64,000 nt of DNA from Bradyrhizobium nitroreducens. Lineage in GTDB: Bacteria > Pseudomonadota > Alphaproteobacteria > Rhizobiales > Xanthobacteraceae. How positions within the stretch are numbered: the stretch's first letter is position 1; each line of letters begins with the position of its first letter. The position numbers and the translations under genes were made by a program. Positions 44,418 to 53,060 of the stretch are shown piece by piece. The notes below the pieces were generated by a model that had not been told where the DNA came from, did not search any database, and worked only from the letters and a program-made list of their open reading frames with translations. Location of the stretch: positions 7,676,638 to 7,740,637 of the forward strand of contig NZ_LFJC01000003.1 of assembly GCF_002776695.1 (NCBI RefSeq), read 5' to 3'.

Positions 44418-44720
44418 ATGACGATCGATGAATACGCGGCCTGGGCCGCAACCATTGCCAAGGTCGATGAGCATCCGACCAACGAGCGGCTGTCCTATCT
44501 CGGCCTCGGACTCGCCGGCGAAGCTGGCGAAGTCGCCGAGCACATCAAGAAGCTCTTGCGCGACGATTGGCTCGACAAGGCGGGTCTCGTCGAAGAGCTC
44601 GGCGATGTCGTCTACTACTGGGCCTGCCTGTGCGCCGCCACCGGCCAGCAGCCGTCGGCGCTGCTCGACGCCAGTGCCGCCAAGATCAGGCGACGCATCA
44701 GCGAGGCGGCGAGCCGGTAG
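44418..44720 (+). CDS. MazG-type nucleotide pyrophosphohydrolase
   Basis: A 100-residue helical NTP pyrophosphatase. The metal-binding pattern is seen in LAGEAGEVAEHIKKL and VEELGDVVYYW (ExxE, then ExxD). Such enzymes hydrolyse non-canonical or excess nucleotides. It starts 28 bases after the CMD gene and ends seven bases before the convergent glutaminase fusion gene. GCGAGGG fits ATG 44418; ATG 44412 is an alternative. Confidence 0.87.
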   Translation: MTIDEYAAWAATIAKVDEHPTNERLSYLGLGLAGEAGEVAEHIKKLLRDDWLDKAGLVEELGDVVYYWACLCAATGQQPSALLDASAAKIRRRISEAASR

Positions 44721-44727
44721 GCTGAGT

Positions 44728-46575
44728 TTACGTCGAAGTCAGGATATCCACCTTCGCGTTGGCGACGATCAGGCGGTCGGCGAGGAGCTGCGCCAGGTTG
44801 CGCATGACGCGCTCGCTGGCGCGCGGATGCTGCTTGCGGAAGCGCTTGAAATCCTTCAGCGGAACCTCGAACGCGGTCGCCGCCATGTCTGCGAACACGT
44901 CGGCCGAGCGCGTCGGCTCCAGCAGCGCCATTTCGCCAAAGGCCATGCCGGCGGTGAGCGTTGCCAGGCGCACGCCGTCGGGCAAGGTGACGTGCACCGC
45001 GCCGCTGCGCAGGAAGAACAGGGCGTCGGCGGGATCGCCGCTGGTGAGGATCTTCTCGCCGGACCGAAAGGTCCTGATCGTGCAGATCGAGGCGAGGTCG
45101 GTCAGCTCTTCCTCGCTCATGCCCTCGAGCAGCGGTTGCTCGGCAAGCTCGGTGGTCTCGTGAAAGTCGATCGAGCCGCCATAGCGGTAGACGATCTGGT
45201 CTTCGGCCCATTCGATCGCGGTGTCGAGCAGATAGAAGTCGCGGACGTTCTTCAGCTCGGCGGTCCATTCCCGCAAGGAGTCCCATTCCTTGGAGGCGCG
45301 CCTGACGCCTGAAATCACGACGGTGACATTCAGCGCCGCGAGCTCCTCGAACGCTTCGGCGATCAGCCGGGCGCCTGCGCGGGTGGTGGAGGTGACGCGG
45401 TGCAGGTCGAACACGACGATTTGCGGCCGCGGCCGTCCGGCCAGCCGCCGTGAGACGTAGTCCACTGCCGACAGCGACAACGTTCCGACCAGCTCGATGA
45501 CCCGCACCTCCTGCTCGTGCACGGCCAAAATCTCCCGTTCCTGCGGCCGGCGCACGCGGCGCGACGGGCTCCTGCCGATGTCGTAATCGGCGATGACGGC
45601 GTTGCGGGCATCGTCGCTGCGGTTGAGCATGTGCAGGTCGTAATGCGAGGACAGCGCCTCGCAGACCTTGATGCCGCGCACGCTGTTACCGTGCTTGTCG
45701 AGCCTCGGCGAATAGCTGCCGAGCCCAAGCCGGGCAGGGAGTGCGGCCAGAATGCCGCCGCCGACACCGCTCTTGGCGGGAATGCCGATCCGGTAGATCC
45801 ATTCGCCGGCATAGTCGTACATGCCCGACGAGGTCATCACCGAGAGGGTGCGCGAGATCGCGTAAGGCGTCAGCACCTGCTCGCCGGTGACCGGATTGAC
45901 GCCGCGATTGGCGAGCGTCGCCGCCATCACTGCGATGTCGCGCGCGGTGACCAGCACGGCGCATTGCCGGAAATAGACGTCGAGCACGGCCGCGACGTTG
46001 TCCGAGATCACCGCGTTGGTCTTGAGCAGATAGCCGATGGCGCGGTTGCGGTCGCCGGTCTGGCTTTCGGACGCATAGACGGCCTCGTCCACGGCAAGGT
46101 CGCGTCCGGCAAAGCGGCTGAGCGCGAGGCGGATCTGCTCGAAGGCTTCCGCACCCTTGCTGTCGTAGATCAGCCCGGTGCAGGCGATCGCGCCGGCATT
46201 GACCATCGGGTTGAACGGATGGTTCTCGGCGTTGAGCCGGATGGAATTGAAGGGATCGCCTGATGGTTCGACGCCGATCGCGCTCTCGACTCTGCCTGCG
46301 CCGAGGAGGTCCAGCGCCAGCGCAAACACGAACGGCTTCGACATCGACTGGATGGTGAAGGGTACCCTGGAATCGCCGACCTCGTAGACGTGGCCGTCCA
46401 GTGTCGCGAGGCTGATGCCAAAATAGGCAGGATCGGCCTTGCTCAGCTCCGGGATGTAGCCTGCGACGTGGCCCGACGTCTCGGCCGAGAACTCGTTCAG
46501 GCAATTGTCCAGAAACCGCAGCAAGGGCGGTTTCGAACGGGTCCAGGCGGCGGCGAGAGGCGAGAGCGGTGTCAT
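44728..46575 (-). CDS. glsA: Glutaminase fused to STAS and cyclic-nucleotide-binding-like domains
   Basis: A protein of about 615 residues. Residues 1-315 form a serine-dependent beta-lactamase-like glutaminase (catalytic SxxK in TIQSMSKPFVFAL; NPMVNAGAIA; GDRNRAIGYLLK). Residues about 355-470 resemble a STAS domain (VIELVGTLSLSAVDYV). Residues about 490-610 resemble a cNMP-binding beta-roll (ILTSGDPADALFFLRSGAVHV, then FGEMALLEPTRSADV). It converts glutamine to glutamate and ammonia. It follows the TRAP permease gene on the same strand with a gap of about 20 bases; ATG 46575 or an abutting TTG at 46596 may start it. Confidence 0.9.
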   Translation of the reverse strand: MTPLSPLAAAWTRSKPPLLRFLDNCLNEFSAETSGHVAGYIPELSKADPAYFGISLATLDGHVYEVGDSRVPFTIQSMSKPFVFALALDLLGAGRVESAIGVEPSGDPFNSIRLNAENHPFNPMVNAGAIACTGLIYDSKGAEAFEQIRLALSRFAGRDLAVDEAVYASESQTGDRNRAIGYLLKTNAVISDNVAAVLDVYFRQCAVLVTARDIAVMAATLANRGVNPVTGEQVLTPYAISRTLSVMTSSGMYDYAGEWIYRIGIPAKSGVGGGILAALPARLGLGSYSPRLDKHGNSVRGIKVCEALSSHYDLHMLNRSDDARNAVIADYDIGRSPSRRVRRPQEREILAVHEQEVRVIELVGTLSLSAVDYVSRRLAGRPRPQIVVFDLHRVTSTTRAGARLIAEAFEELAALNVTVVISGVRRASKEWDSLREWTAELKNVRDFYLLDTAIEWAEDQIVYRYGGSIDFHETTELAEQPLLEGMSEEELTDLASICTIRTFRSGEKILTSGDPADALFFLRSGAVHVTLPDGVRLATLTAGMAFGEMALLEPTRSADVFADMAATAFEVPLKDFKRFRKQHPRASERVMRNLAQLLADRLIVANAKVDILTST

Positions 46576-46596
46576 CGCCTCACTTGTGCAACGCAA

Positions 46597-48669
46597 TCAG
46601 GGGACGCGCAACCCATCCGGCATCACAGGCTGGCGTCGGATCAGCAGAAGCGCGATCAAGATCGTCGGCAGGAGGATCCCAAGGCCGAGCAGCGTCACCT
46701 GCATCTGCGACAGCGGCATGATTCCGCCGCCGGGCGTCGCCACCACGAAGCCGCCGATCACCAGCAGCACGCGGATCGGCCATTCCAGGCTGCCTGTGCC
46801 GCGCAGGTCGCCGACGAAGGGCTGGTAGCCCTGAATGCCGCCGCAGATGAACAGCGTGCCGAACGCGGCCAGCCCCATCAGGCCGAGGCCGGCGAAATAG
46901 GGGCTCGGCCCTTGCAGCACCAGCGCCGGATTGAGCACGAAGAAGAACGGGATGAAATAGATGATGCTGCCGACCCACATCGATTCCCAGCCGGTCTTCA
47001 TCGCCGGCGAGCCGGCGATGCCTGCGGCGGCGAAGGAGGCGATCGCCACCGGCGGCGTGATCGACGACAGCATGCCCCAATAGAAGATGAACATGTGCAC
47101 CGCCATCCTGTTCAGCCCGAGCTTTTCCAGTGCGGGCGCGACCAGGATGGCGAGGAAGATGTAGCAGGCCGTCGTCGTCAGCCCGAGGCCGAGGATCAGG
47201 CTGGTTAGGGCGCACATGCCGAGCAGCAGGAACGGATTGTCGCCGGCGATGTGCAGCAGGTCGTTGGCGAGGCTCGACACCACGCCAGTCATCGAGAACG
47301 CGCCGATCAGCAGGCCGCAGCCGGCGAGGATGCCGACCAGCTCGACGAAGGTGCGGCCGTTGACCTCGAGGAATTTGCCGATCGTTGCCAACGTCCAACG
47401 CGTGTCCTTGGAGAAGAGCTGGTTGAGCACCAGGAGCAGTGCGGTGGCGTAGAACGGCGCGTGGCTCTCGCGCTTGAAGTAGAGCAGCATCACGATCAGC
47501 AGCGCGATGACGAAGACGTAATACCAGCCATCCTTGATCGTATCCATGACGCGCGGCAGCTCGGCGCGCGGAATGCCCTTCAGCCCGTGACGCGCGGCGT
47601 AGGAGTCCACTTGCATGAACAGGCCGACATAATAGAGCGCAGCCGGAATGATCGCGGCGAGCGCGACGTCGGCGTAGCTGACGTTGAGGAACTGCGCGAT
47701 CACGAAGGCCGTGGCCCCCATCACCGGGGGTGCCAGCACGGCGCCGGTCGAGGCGCAGGCCTCGATCGCGCCGGCATAGGAGGCGCGAAAACCGCTCTTC
47801 TTCATGACGGGGATGGTCATGGTGCCGGCCGTCAGCACGTTGGAGATGATCGAGCCCGACATCATGCCGAGCAGGCCGCTGGCGAAGATGCAGACCTTCG
47901 CCGCGCCCCCGCGGAAGGTGCCGCACAGCGCGAAGGCGAGGTTGATGAAGAACTTGCCGGCACCGGTCATCATCAGCGCGGTGCCGAACACCAGGAACCC
48001 GATCACGGTGTCGGCAAAGGCCTGGATCGGTATGCCGAGCAGGCTTTCGCCCGACAGCACGTGATAGGCGGTCGCCTGTTCCAGCGTCGATTGCGTGCCG
48101 CGGAACGGCCCGAGCCAGCCGGCCTCCGCGAACAGCGGATAGACGGTGAAGGGGAGCACGCTGAGCAGCAGGCTCCAGCCGCCGGTGCGGCGCAGCGCCT
48201 CCATCAGCATCACCCACATGACGAGGCCCGCCGCGATCACGTTGTTCGGCGCGCCACCGAATTCCCAGCCGGCCTCGGCGGCCTTCCGTACGTTCGACAT
48301 CAACAGCAGCGCCGCGGCGAAGGTCACGACGAACAGGACGAGGTCGTACCAGGGAATCCGGTCGAGCGGCGCGCTCTCGGTGCCGGGGAAGATCAGGAAG
48401 GTGAACGGCAGCATCAGCGCGATCAGGAGATAGAAATACTCCGTGTTGAGCTGGGTGTAGCCGATGAAGAATCGTAGCGAGAATTGCTGGTTGATGCAGA
48501 GCAGGATGGTCGCCGCGGTCGCGGCCACCAGCAGCCAGCGCCAGGCGCCGCGAAGCGCGCGCACGCGCGTGACCTCGGCCTCCTGCATGTTGCCGGCGGC
48601 GCCATGCGGGTCGTCGAACACGACCCGCTTGGGCTCGTCTTGCGGGGTGGTGGCAGTGGAAGCAGACAT
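46597..48669 (-). CDS. TRAP transporter fused permease (DctQ-DctM type, TAXI system)
   Basis: A 690-residue, very hydrophobic protein. An N-terminal four-helix DctQ-like unit (residues about 45-200) is fused to the 12-helix DctM unit (residues 230-660), typical of TRAP systems that use TAXI-family binding proteins. Motifs include GSGIISNVLTAGTM-like SGSIISNVLTAGTM and APPVMGATAFV. It imports substrates using an ion gradient. The binding-protein gene lies 38 bases upstream and the glutaminase fusion directly downstream, suggesting glutamate or a related acid as cargo (inference). Confidence 0.93.
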   Translation of the reverse strand: MSASTATTPQDEPKRVVFDDPHGAAGNMQEAEVTRVRALRGAWRWLLVAATAATILLCINQQFSLRFFIGYTQLNTEYFYLLIALMLPFTFLIFPGTESAPLDRIPWYDLVLFVVTFAAALLLMSNVRKAAEAGWEFGGAPNNVIAAGLVMWVMLMEALRRTGGWSLLLSVLPFTVYPLFAEAGWLGPFRGTQSTLEQATAYHVLSGESLLGIPIQAFADTVIGFLVFGTALMMTGAGKFFINLAFALCGTFRGGAAKVCIFASGLLGMMSGSIISNVLTAGTMTIPVMKKSGFRASYAGAIEACASTGAVLAPPVMGATAFVIAQFLNVSYADVALAAIIPAALYYVGLFMQVDSYAARHGLKGIPRAELPRVMDTIKDGWYYVFVIALLIVMLLYFKRESHAPFYATALLLVLNQLFSKDTRWTLATIGKFLEVNGRTFVELVGILAGCGLLIGAFSMTGVVSSLANDLLHIAGDNPFLLLGMCALTSLILGLGLTTTACYIFLAILVAPALEKLGLNRMAVHMFIFYWGMLSSITPPVAIASFAAAGIAGSPAMKTGWESMWVGSIIYFIPFFFVLNPALVLQGPSPYFAGLGLMGLAAFGTLFICGGIQGYQPFVGDLRGTGSLEWPIRVLLVIGGFVVATPGGGIMPLSQMQVTLLGLGILLPTILIALLLIRRQPVMPDGLRVP

Positions 48670-48707
48670 CAGATGGACCCCGCGCGTGGGCTATTCAACG
48701 CTTTGGA

Positions 48708-49874
48708 CTATTCCTCAAACCCGTTCGGCATGTCGGCCTTCGCGAGCGCCGCTGCGCGCGCCTTCATCCAGCCGTCGAGGAACGCCTTGTCGTCCGACGG
48801 CGGATTGGACTTGCCGTACTCCGTCCATGCGGCGCCGAGCACCTCTTGCCGCTTGATCAGCTTGGTGTTGTGCGCCTCCTGCGCATCGCTCCATTGCCCG
48901 GCTTCCTTCAGTGCTTTCACCGCTCCGGGATGCACGGGCACCACCCAGTTCTTGGTCTGGCGGTCGGCTGCAAGCCCGCCCGCGCCGGGCGCGGAGTCCT
49001 TATAGGCGTCGTAGTTGACGATCATCGCCTTGGTCATCGCATAGACCTGGTCGGCCGGTTGCGAGGCGTACGTAACGAAGATCGGGTAGGGGTAGTTGCC
49101 GAGCTCGACCGGCTTCTCCGGCGAGATGCCGGCGCCGCAGGTGGCGACCTGCGGGAAGAAGAACGAGCCGACCTTCTGCATCCGCGCCCAGCCCTCTTTG
49201 TCCTTGGCCGGCAGTGGCGGCCAGATCAGGCCGCGCGGCGAGGTCTCGGCTTCCTTGGCGGGGCCGGTGATCGTGGTGCCGAAGGCGGCATCGACGTCGT
49301 TGTTGATCAGGCCCTTCCACATCGCGCCGTAGCTCGCGAATTCGACGGCCTTGACGTCCTTCTGCGTCAGCCCGGCGAAGGCGAGCACTGCGAGCGAGTT
49401 CTGGTTCAGCGCGGGCGAGCCGACCACGAAGCCGACACGCTTGCCCTTGAGATCCTTCAGCTCCTTCACGCCGGTGTCGGCGGCAACGCCAAGCGAGCCG
49501 CAGTTGCAGTCGACGGTCGAGAGCATGATCTGGAGCGGCTGCGGGCCCCACTCCCTGGCCCCGAATTCGAACACGCCTTCCTGCGCGAAGTAGGTGCCCG
49601 ATCCCATCGCCGAGGATGCCGCGCGTTTGGAACGCAACGGCGCGAGGCGGGCGACGTCGTTGCCTGCGGGGAGCACGCGCACGTCAGTGCCAAACTTGTC
49701 CTTCATCATCTTGCCGACGCCGACGGCGATGTTGAAGCCGGCGGTGCCGGTGTCATAGGCGGTGAAGGTCAACGTCGCCGGTAGCTTGATGTCTTCGGCG
49801 GATGCATAGCGTGTAGACGCAAAAGAAATGCCCGCAACCAAGGCAGGCGCGAGCATGAACAGCCCACGAAGCAT
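48708..49874 (-). CDS. TAXI-family TRAP transporter solute-binding protein
   Basis: A 388-residue periplasmic binding protein. Signal peptide residues about 1-27 end in YASAED. The mature part has TAXI features (FTAYDTGTAGFNIAVGVGKM, GVKELKDLKGKRVGFVVGSP). TAXI proteins include glutamate/glutamine binders. GGAGGGAAAC precedes ATG 49874; a longer frame to 49946 would run into the probable promoter. It is first in the operon with the TRAP permease and glutaminase fusion. Confidence 0.93.
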   Translation of the reverse strand: MLRGLFMLAPALVAGISFASTRYASAEDIKLPATLTFTAYDTGTAGFNIAVGVGKMMKDKFGTDVRVLPAGNDVARLAPLRSKRAASSAMGSGTYFAQEGVFEFGAREWGPQPLQIMLSTVDCNCGSLGVAADTGVKELKDLKGKRVGFVVGSPALNQNSLAVLAFAGLTQKDVKAVEFASYGAMWKGLINNDVDAAFGTTITGPAKEAETSPRGLIWPPLPAKDKEGWARMQKVGSFFFPQVATCGAGISPEKPVELGNYPYPIFVTYASQPADQVYAMTKAMIVNYDAYKDSAPGAGGLAADRQTKNWVVPVHPGAVKALKEAGQWSDAQEAHNTKLIKRQEVLGAAWTEYGKSNPPSDDKAFLDGWMKARAAALAKADMPNGFEE

Positions 49875-49919
49875 GTTTCCCTCCAATGATCCTCGCTTTG
49901 CTGCGAGGGTTTTCTTTCT

Positions 49920-49932
49920 TTGTTTGAAACAA
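49920..49932. promoter_or_regulatory. AT-rich palindrome upstream of the TAXI-TRAP operon
   Basis: TTGTTT-G-AAACAA is a perfect 13-base palindrome 46 bases upstream of the TAXI start, followed at 49937-49942 by a third TTGTTT half-site. A three-half-site array of this sort suits a dimeric or tetrameric regulator. The regulator is unknown; the IclR protein at 50357 is the nearest candidate. Confidence 0.5.
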
Positions 49933-50040
49933 CGTTTTGTTTGCAAGAGATCATGTCATCGCCATCAAGCGATGGCAACGCCGTACCGCGCATGGAGGAA
50001 TGAGGCTGACAGATTGTCGCGGAAATGACGGAGGATGCAG

Positions 50041-50262
50041 TCAGTTCGCGACAATCGCGATCGCCTGTCCCTCCGCAACGACGTCGTCGAGCTTCACCAG
50101 AAGTGATGTGATCGTGCCGCTCGCTGGCGATGGCACCGGTATCTCCATCTTCATGGCTTCGACCACCACAACGTCGTCGCCATCGTCGACGGTTCCTCCA
50201 ACTTGCACGGGAGTTGCGCAGATGCGTCCGGCGACCTCCGTGACGATCTTAATTTCTGGCAT
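50041..50262 (-). CDS. Biotin carboxyl carrier domain protein (acyl-CoA carboxylase)
   Basis: A 73-residue stand-alone biotinyl domain. The biotinylated lysine lies in VVVEAMKMEIPV, and VAEGQAIAIV closes the fold. A carrier this small must work with separate biotin carboxylase and carboxyltransferase subunits; the latter is at 51261, beyond the divergent IclR gene, and no biotin carboxylase is in the window. ATG 50262 is preferred over an in-frame start nine codons upstream. Confidence 0.88.
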   Translation of the reverse strand: MPEIKIVTEVAGRICATPVQVGGTVDDGDDVVVVEAMKMEIPVPSPASGTITSLLVKLDDVVAEGQAIAIVAN

Positions 50263-50317
50263 GCCATCGCCTTTTTGTTGTCGTCGCAAAATGCCTGAGG
50301 TAGCGTCGTCTGCAAGT

Positions 50318-50341
50318 GGAATTTAATTCCGCACAGCGGAA
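50318..50341. promoter_or_regulatory. Overlapping IclR-type operators
   Basis: TTCCGC-ACA-GCGGAA (50327-50341) is a perfect 15-base dyad and overlaps GGAATT-T-AATTCC (50318-50330). The result is a three-half-site array in the 94-base gap between the biotin carrier and the divergent IclR gene. The TTCCGC/GCGGAA form resembles known IclR-family boxes, so it is probably the target of the regulator encoded at 50357. Confidence 0.7.
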
Positions 50342-50356
50342 CAGACGGTAGGGAAC

Positions 50357-51331
50357 ATGGGACGACGATCCGAGCGGTTGAGTAGGCAGGGCGTGCTCGC
50401 TGGCGATGCCGGTGAGGGAGATGTCATTCAGGTGGTGTCGCGCGCGTTCGACGTGTTGCGATGCTTCGAGGGCCACGACAGCAGGCTCGGCAATCTCGAG
50501 ATTTCCAATCGCTGCGGCCTGCCGCGTTCGACGGTGTCGCGGCTCACGCACACGCTGACGCGCATGGGCCAACTGGTTTATCTGCCGCGCGACCAGAAGT
50601 ATCGCATCGGTCCGAGCGCGGTGGCGATGAGCGCTTCGATGATGAAGGGCGCGCAGCTGCGCAGCATGATCCGCCAGCGGCTGCAGGAAGTCGCCGAGCA
50701 GCTGCCGGGCACGGTCGGCTTCGTCGTTCCCGATCGCTTCCATCTCGTCTATCTCCAGTTCGCGCGCTCGGCTTCCGCGCTCGGCCTGCACGAGGGCACC
50801 GGCAGCCGCATCTCGATGGCCTCGACTGCGGCGGGCGCGGCCTACACGGCGGCGCTGGCGCCCGAAATCGGCGATGCCTTCATCAACGACATGGAGCGGG
50901 AAGCGCCCGAGGCTGCGAAGATCCTGCGGCCCCGTATCGAAGCCAACCGGCAGTCGCTGCGCGAGCGCGGCTATGTCACGGCCTGTGGCCTGTGGAGCCC
51001 GCACATCAACGGGCTCGCGGTGCCGATCTGGTCACCGCAGTACCAGACCTTCGTCGTCATCACGATCGGCCTTCTGTCGGCGATGTATGACGAGCAGCGT
51101 CTGCATGACGAAGTTGCTCCGCCGATGCTCGCGCTCGGCCGCTCGCTCGGCAGCCTGATGGAGGGCGCGGAAAGCGATGCCTTCGCCAATCGCATCTCGC
51201 GTAAGCCGGTCGCAATGGCCGTGCATAACAATAACAAGCCGATCAATTCGGAGGGAGTGAATGAACTGGAAGCCGGAACTCGACGAGCTCGCCCGGCGCG
51301 AAGCCTTCGCGCGGGAGATGGGCGGCGTTGA
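50357..51331 (+). CDS. IclR-family transcriptional regulator
   Basis: A 324-residue IclR protein. The HTH spans residues about 40-75 (LGNLEISNRCGLPRSTVSRL). The effector domain follows with SRISMASTAAGAAYTAAL and the late RGYVTACGLWSPHINGLAVPI. The C-terminal 23 codons overlap the carboxyltransferase gene by 71 bases in another frame, an unusually long overlap. The final residues (Arg/Ala-rich) look non-domain, so the tail may simply be read-through sequence. It is divergent from the biotin carrier with an IclR-type operator between. Confidence 0.9.
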   Translation: MGRRSERLSRQGVLAGDAGEGDVIQVVSRAFDVLRCFEGHDSRLGNLEISNRCGLPRSTVSRLTHTLTRMGQLVYLPRDQKYRIGPSAVAMSASMMKGAQLRSMIRQRLQEVAEQLPGTVGFVVPDRFHLVYLQFARSASALGLHEGTGSRISMASTAAGAAYTAALAPEIGDAFINDMEREAPEAAKILRPRIEANRQSLRERGYVTACGLWSPHINGLAVPIWSPQYQTFVVITIGLLSAMYDEQRLHDEVAPPMLALGRSLGSLMEGAESDAFANRISRKPVAMAVHNNNKPINSEGVNELEAGTRRARPARSLRAGDGRR

Positions 51332-52820
51332 CAAGGTCAAGCGACAGCATGACCAAGGCCGGCTGACTGTTCGGGAGCGTATCGACAAGCTGATCGACAA
51401 AGGCAGCTTTCACGAGATCGGTGCCGTCTCCGGCATCGGTGAGTACGATCCCAGCGGCGATCTGAAGAAATTGACGCCGGCGAATTGCGTGTTCGGCCGC
51501 GCCCGCGTCGACGGCCGCACGGTCGTGGTCGTTGGCGACGATTTCACGGTGCGCGGCGGTTCGGCGGATGCGTCGATCTCGGCAAAGCCCCTGATGGCGG
51601 AGGAGATGGCGCACGACTTCCGCCTGCCCATCGTCCGCATCATCGAAGGCTCCGGCGGCGGCGGCTCGGTGAAGACGATCGAGACCAAGGGCGCGGCCAA
51701 TCTGCCCGGCGGCATTGGCGGCACGCGCTGGTATCGCTTCACGACCGAGAATTTGTCGCGCGTGCCGGTGGTGGCACTTGGCCTCGGCTCGGTCGCGGGC
51801 CTCGGTGCCGCGCGCCTTGCTGCCAGCCACTATTCGATCATGACCCGGAAGTCCGCGATGTTCGTTGCAGGGCCGCCGGTGGTGAAGGCGCTCGGGCAGG
51901 ACCTCTCCAAGGAGGAGCTCGGCGGCGCCGACATTCAGACCCGCGCCGGCGCGGTCGATCATGCCGTCGACACCGAGGAAGAGGCCTTTGCCTGCGCGCG
52001 GCGGTTCCTGTCCTATCTGCCGTCGTCGGTCTACGAGCTGCCGCCGACCTTGCCCTGCACCGACAATCCCGAACGCGGCGACGAGGCGCTGATGAGCGCG
52101 GTGCCGCGCAACCGCAGGCAGGTCTACAAGGTGCGCCCGATCATCGAAACGGTCGTCGACAAGGGCTCGTTCTTCGAGGTCGGCAAGAATTTCGGCAAGC
52201 CCATCATCGTCGGACTCGCGCGGCTCGAGGGCAGGGCGGTGATGCTGCTCGCCAGCGACAGCTTTCATTATGGCGGGTCATGGACCGCGGATGCCTGCCA
52301 GAAGGTGGTGCGGTGGGTCGACTTCGCCGAGACCTTCCACCTGCCGATCGTCTATCTCATGGACTGCCCCGGCTTCATGATCGGCCTCGATGCCGAGAAG
52401 GCGGCGACCATCCGCCACGGCGTCCGCGTCATGGCCGCGGTCAACCAGACCACCGTGCCCTGGTGCACGGTGATCCTGCGCAACGCGTTCGGTGTCGCCG
52501 GTGTCGTGCATCAGCCCGCCGACCGCTTCTCGATCCGCTACGCCTGGCCGTCGGCCTATTGGGGCTCGCTGCCGCTCGAAGGCGGAATCGAGGCCGCCTA
52601 CCGCGCCGACATCGACGCGGCCGAGGACAAGGCAGCCAAGCTGGAGGAGATCCAGGAGCGCCTCAACAAGCTGCGCTCGCCGTTCCGCTCGGCCGAAAAG
52701 TTCTGGGTCGAGGAGATCATCGATCCCCGCAAGACGCGCTCGCTGCTGTGCGAGTTCGCGCGTCTGGCGGAGCCGCTGCGCAAGGCGGGGCCGCCGGGGA
52801 ATTTTTCGATCAGGCCCTAG
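51261..52820 (+). CDS. Acyl-CoA carboxylase carboxyltransferase subunit
   Basis: A 519-residue propionyl/methylcrotonyl-CoA carboxylase beta-type subunit with both crotonase-fold halves. The N half has IIEGSGGGGSVKTIETKG and the C half FHLPIVYLMDCPGFMIG and TVILRNAFGVAG. It transfers carboxyl from biotin to an acyl-CoA. A ribosome site GGAGGGAGTGA precedes ATG 51261, inside the 3' end of the IclR gene. The biotin carrier is encoded at 50041, but no biotin carboxylase is seen here. Acyl substrate unknown. Confidence 0.92.
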   Translation: MNWKPELDELARREAFAREMGGVDKVKRQHDQGRLTVRERIDKLIDKGSFHEIGAVSGIGEYDPSGDLKKLTPANCVFGRARVDGRTVVVVGDDFTVRGGSADASISAKPLMAEEMAHDFRLPIVRIIEGSGGGGSVKTIETKGAANLPGGIGGTRWYRFTTENLSRVPVVALGLGSVAGLGAARLAASHYSIMTRKSAMFVAGPPVVKALGQDLSKEELGGADIQTRAGAVDHAVDTEEEAFACARRFLSYLPSSVYELPPTLPCTDNPERGDEALMSAVPRNRRQVYKVRPIIETVVDKGSFFEVGKNFGKPIIVGLARLEGRAVMLLASDSFHYGGSWTADACQKVVRWVDFAETFHLPIVYLMDCPGFMIGLDAEKAATIRHGVRVMAAVNQTTVPWCTVILRNAFGVAGVVHQPADRFSIRYAWPSAYWGSLPLEGGIEAAYRADIDAAEDKAAKLEEIQERLNKLRSPFRSAEKFWVEEIIDPRKTRSLLCEFARLAEPLRKAGPPGNFSIRP

Positions 52821-52842
52821 CATTGTGAACCAAGCGATGGCG

Positions 52843-52980
52843 CTCGTGCCCCGGACGCAGCGCAGCGCTTCTTCAGCGGTGCGCTGCAGAGCCGGGGCCC
52901 ATATCACAGCGAGTCCGGAGCGTTCTGGGTCCCGGCTCAGCGCAGCAACGCTACGCGTTGCAGCGCGTCCGGGACACGAG
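52843..52980. repeat. Large cloverleaf-type palindromic element
   Basis: Outer arms 52843-52858 and 52965-52980 (CTCGTGCCCCGGACGC and its near complement) pair at 15 of 16 positions. Inner arms GCAGCGCA/TGCGCTGC (52857-52887), GAGCCGGGGCCCA with TGGGTCCCGGCTC (52889-52938, 12 of 13) and CAACGC/GCGTTG (about 52947-52961) form three branches. The sequence differs from the 41772 element but the shape is the same. Confidence 0.82.
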
Positions 52981-53060
52981 GTGCGGCGTCCAAAGCCCTT
53001 CCACGGCAAAACGACAACGCGCTATGCTCCACCAACAAAGAACAACAGGAAACGCCAATC

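Noticed and set aside
40102..52980. CRISPR-like repetition among the intergenic repeats
   Set aside because: The repeats are few, differ in sequence, and lack regular spacers or cas genes.
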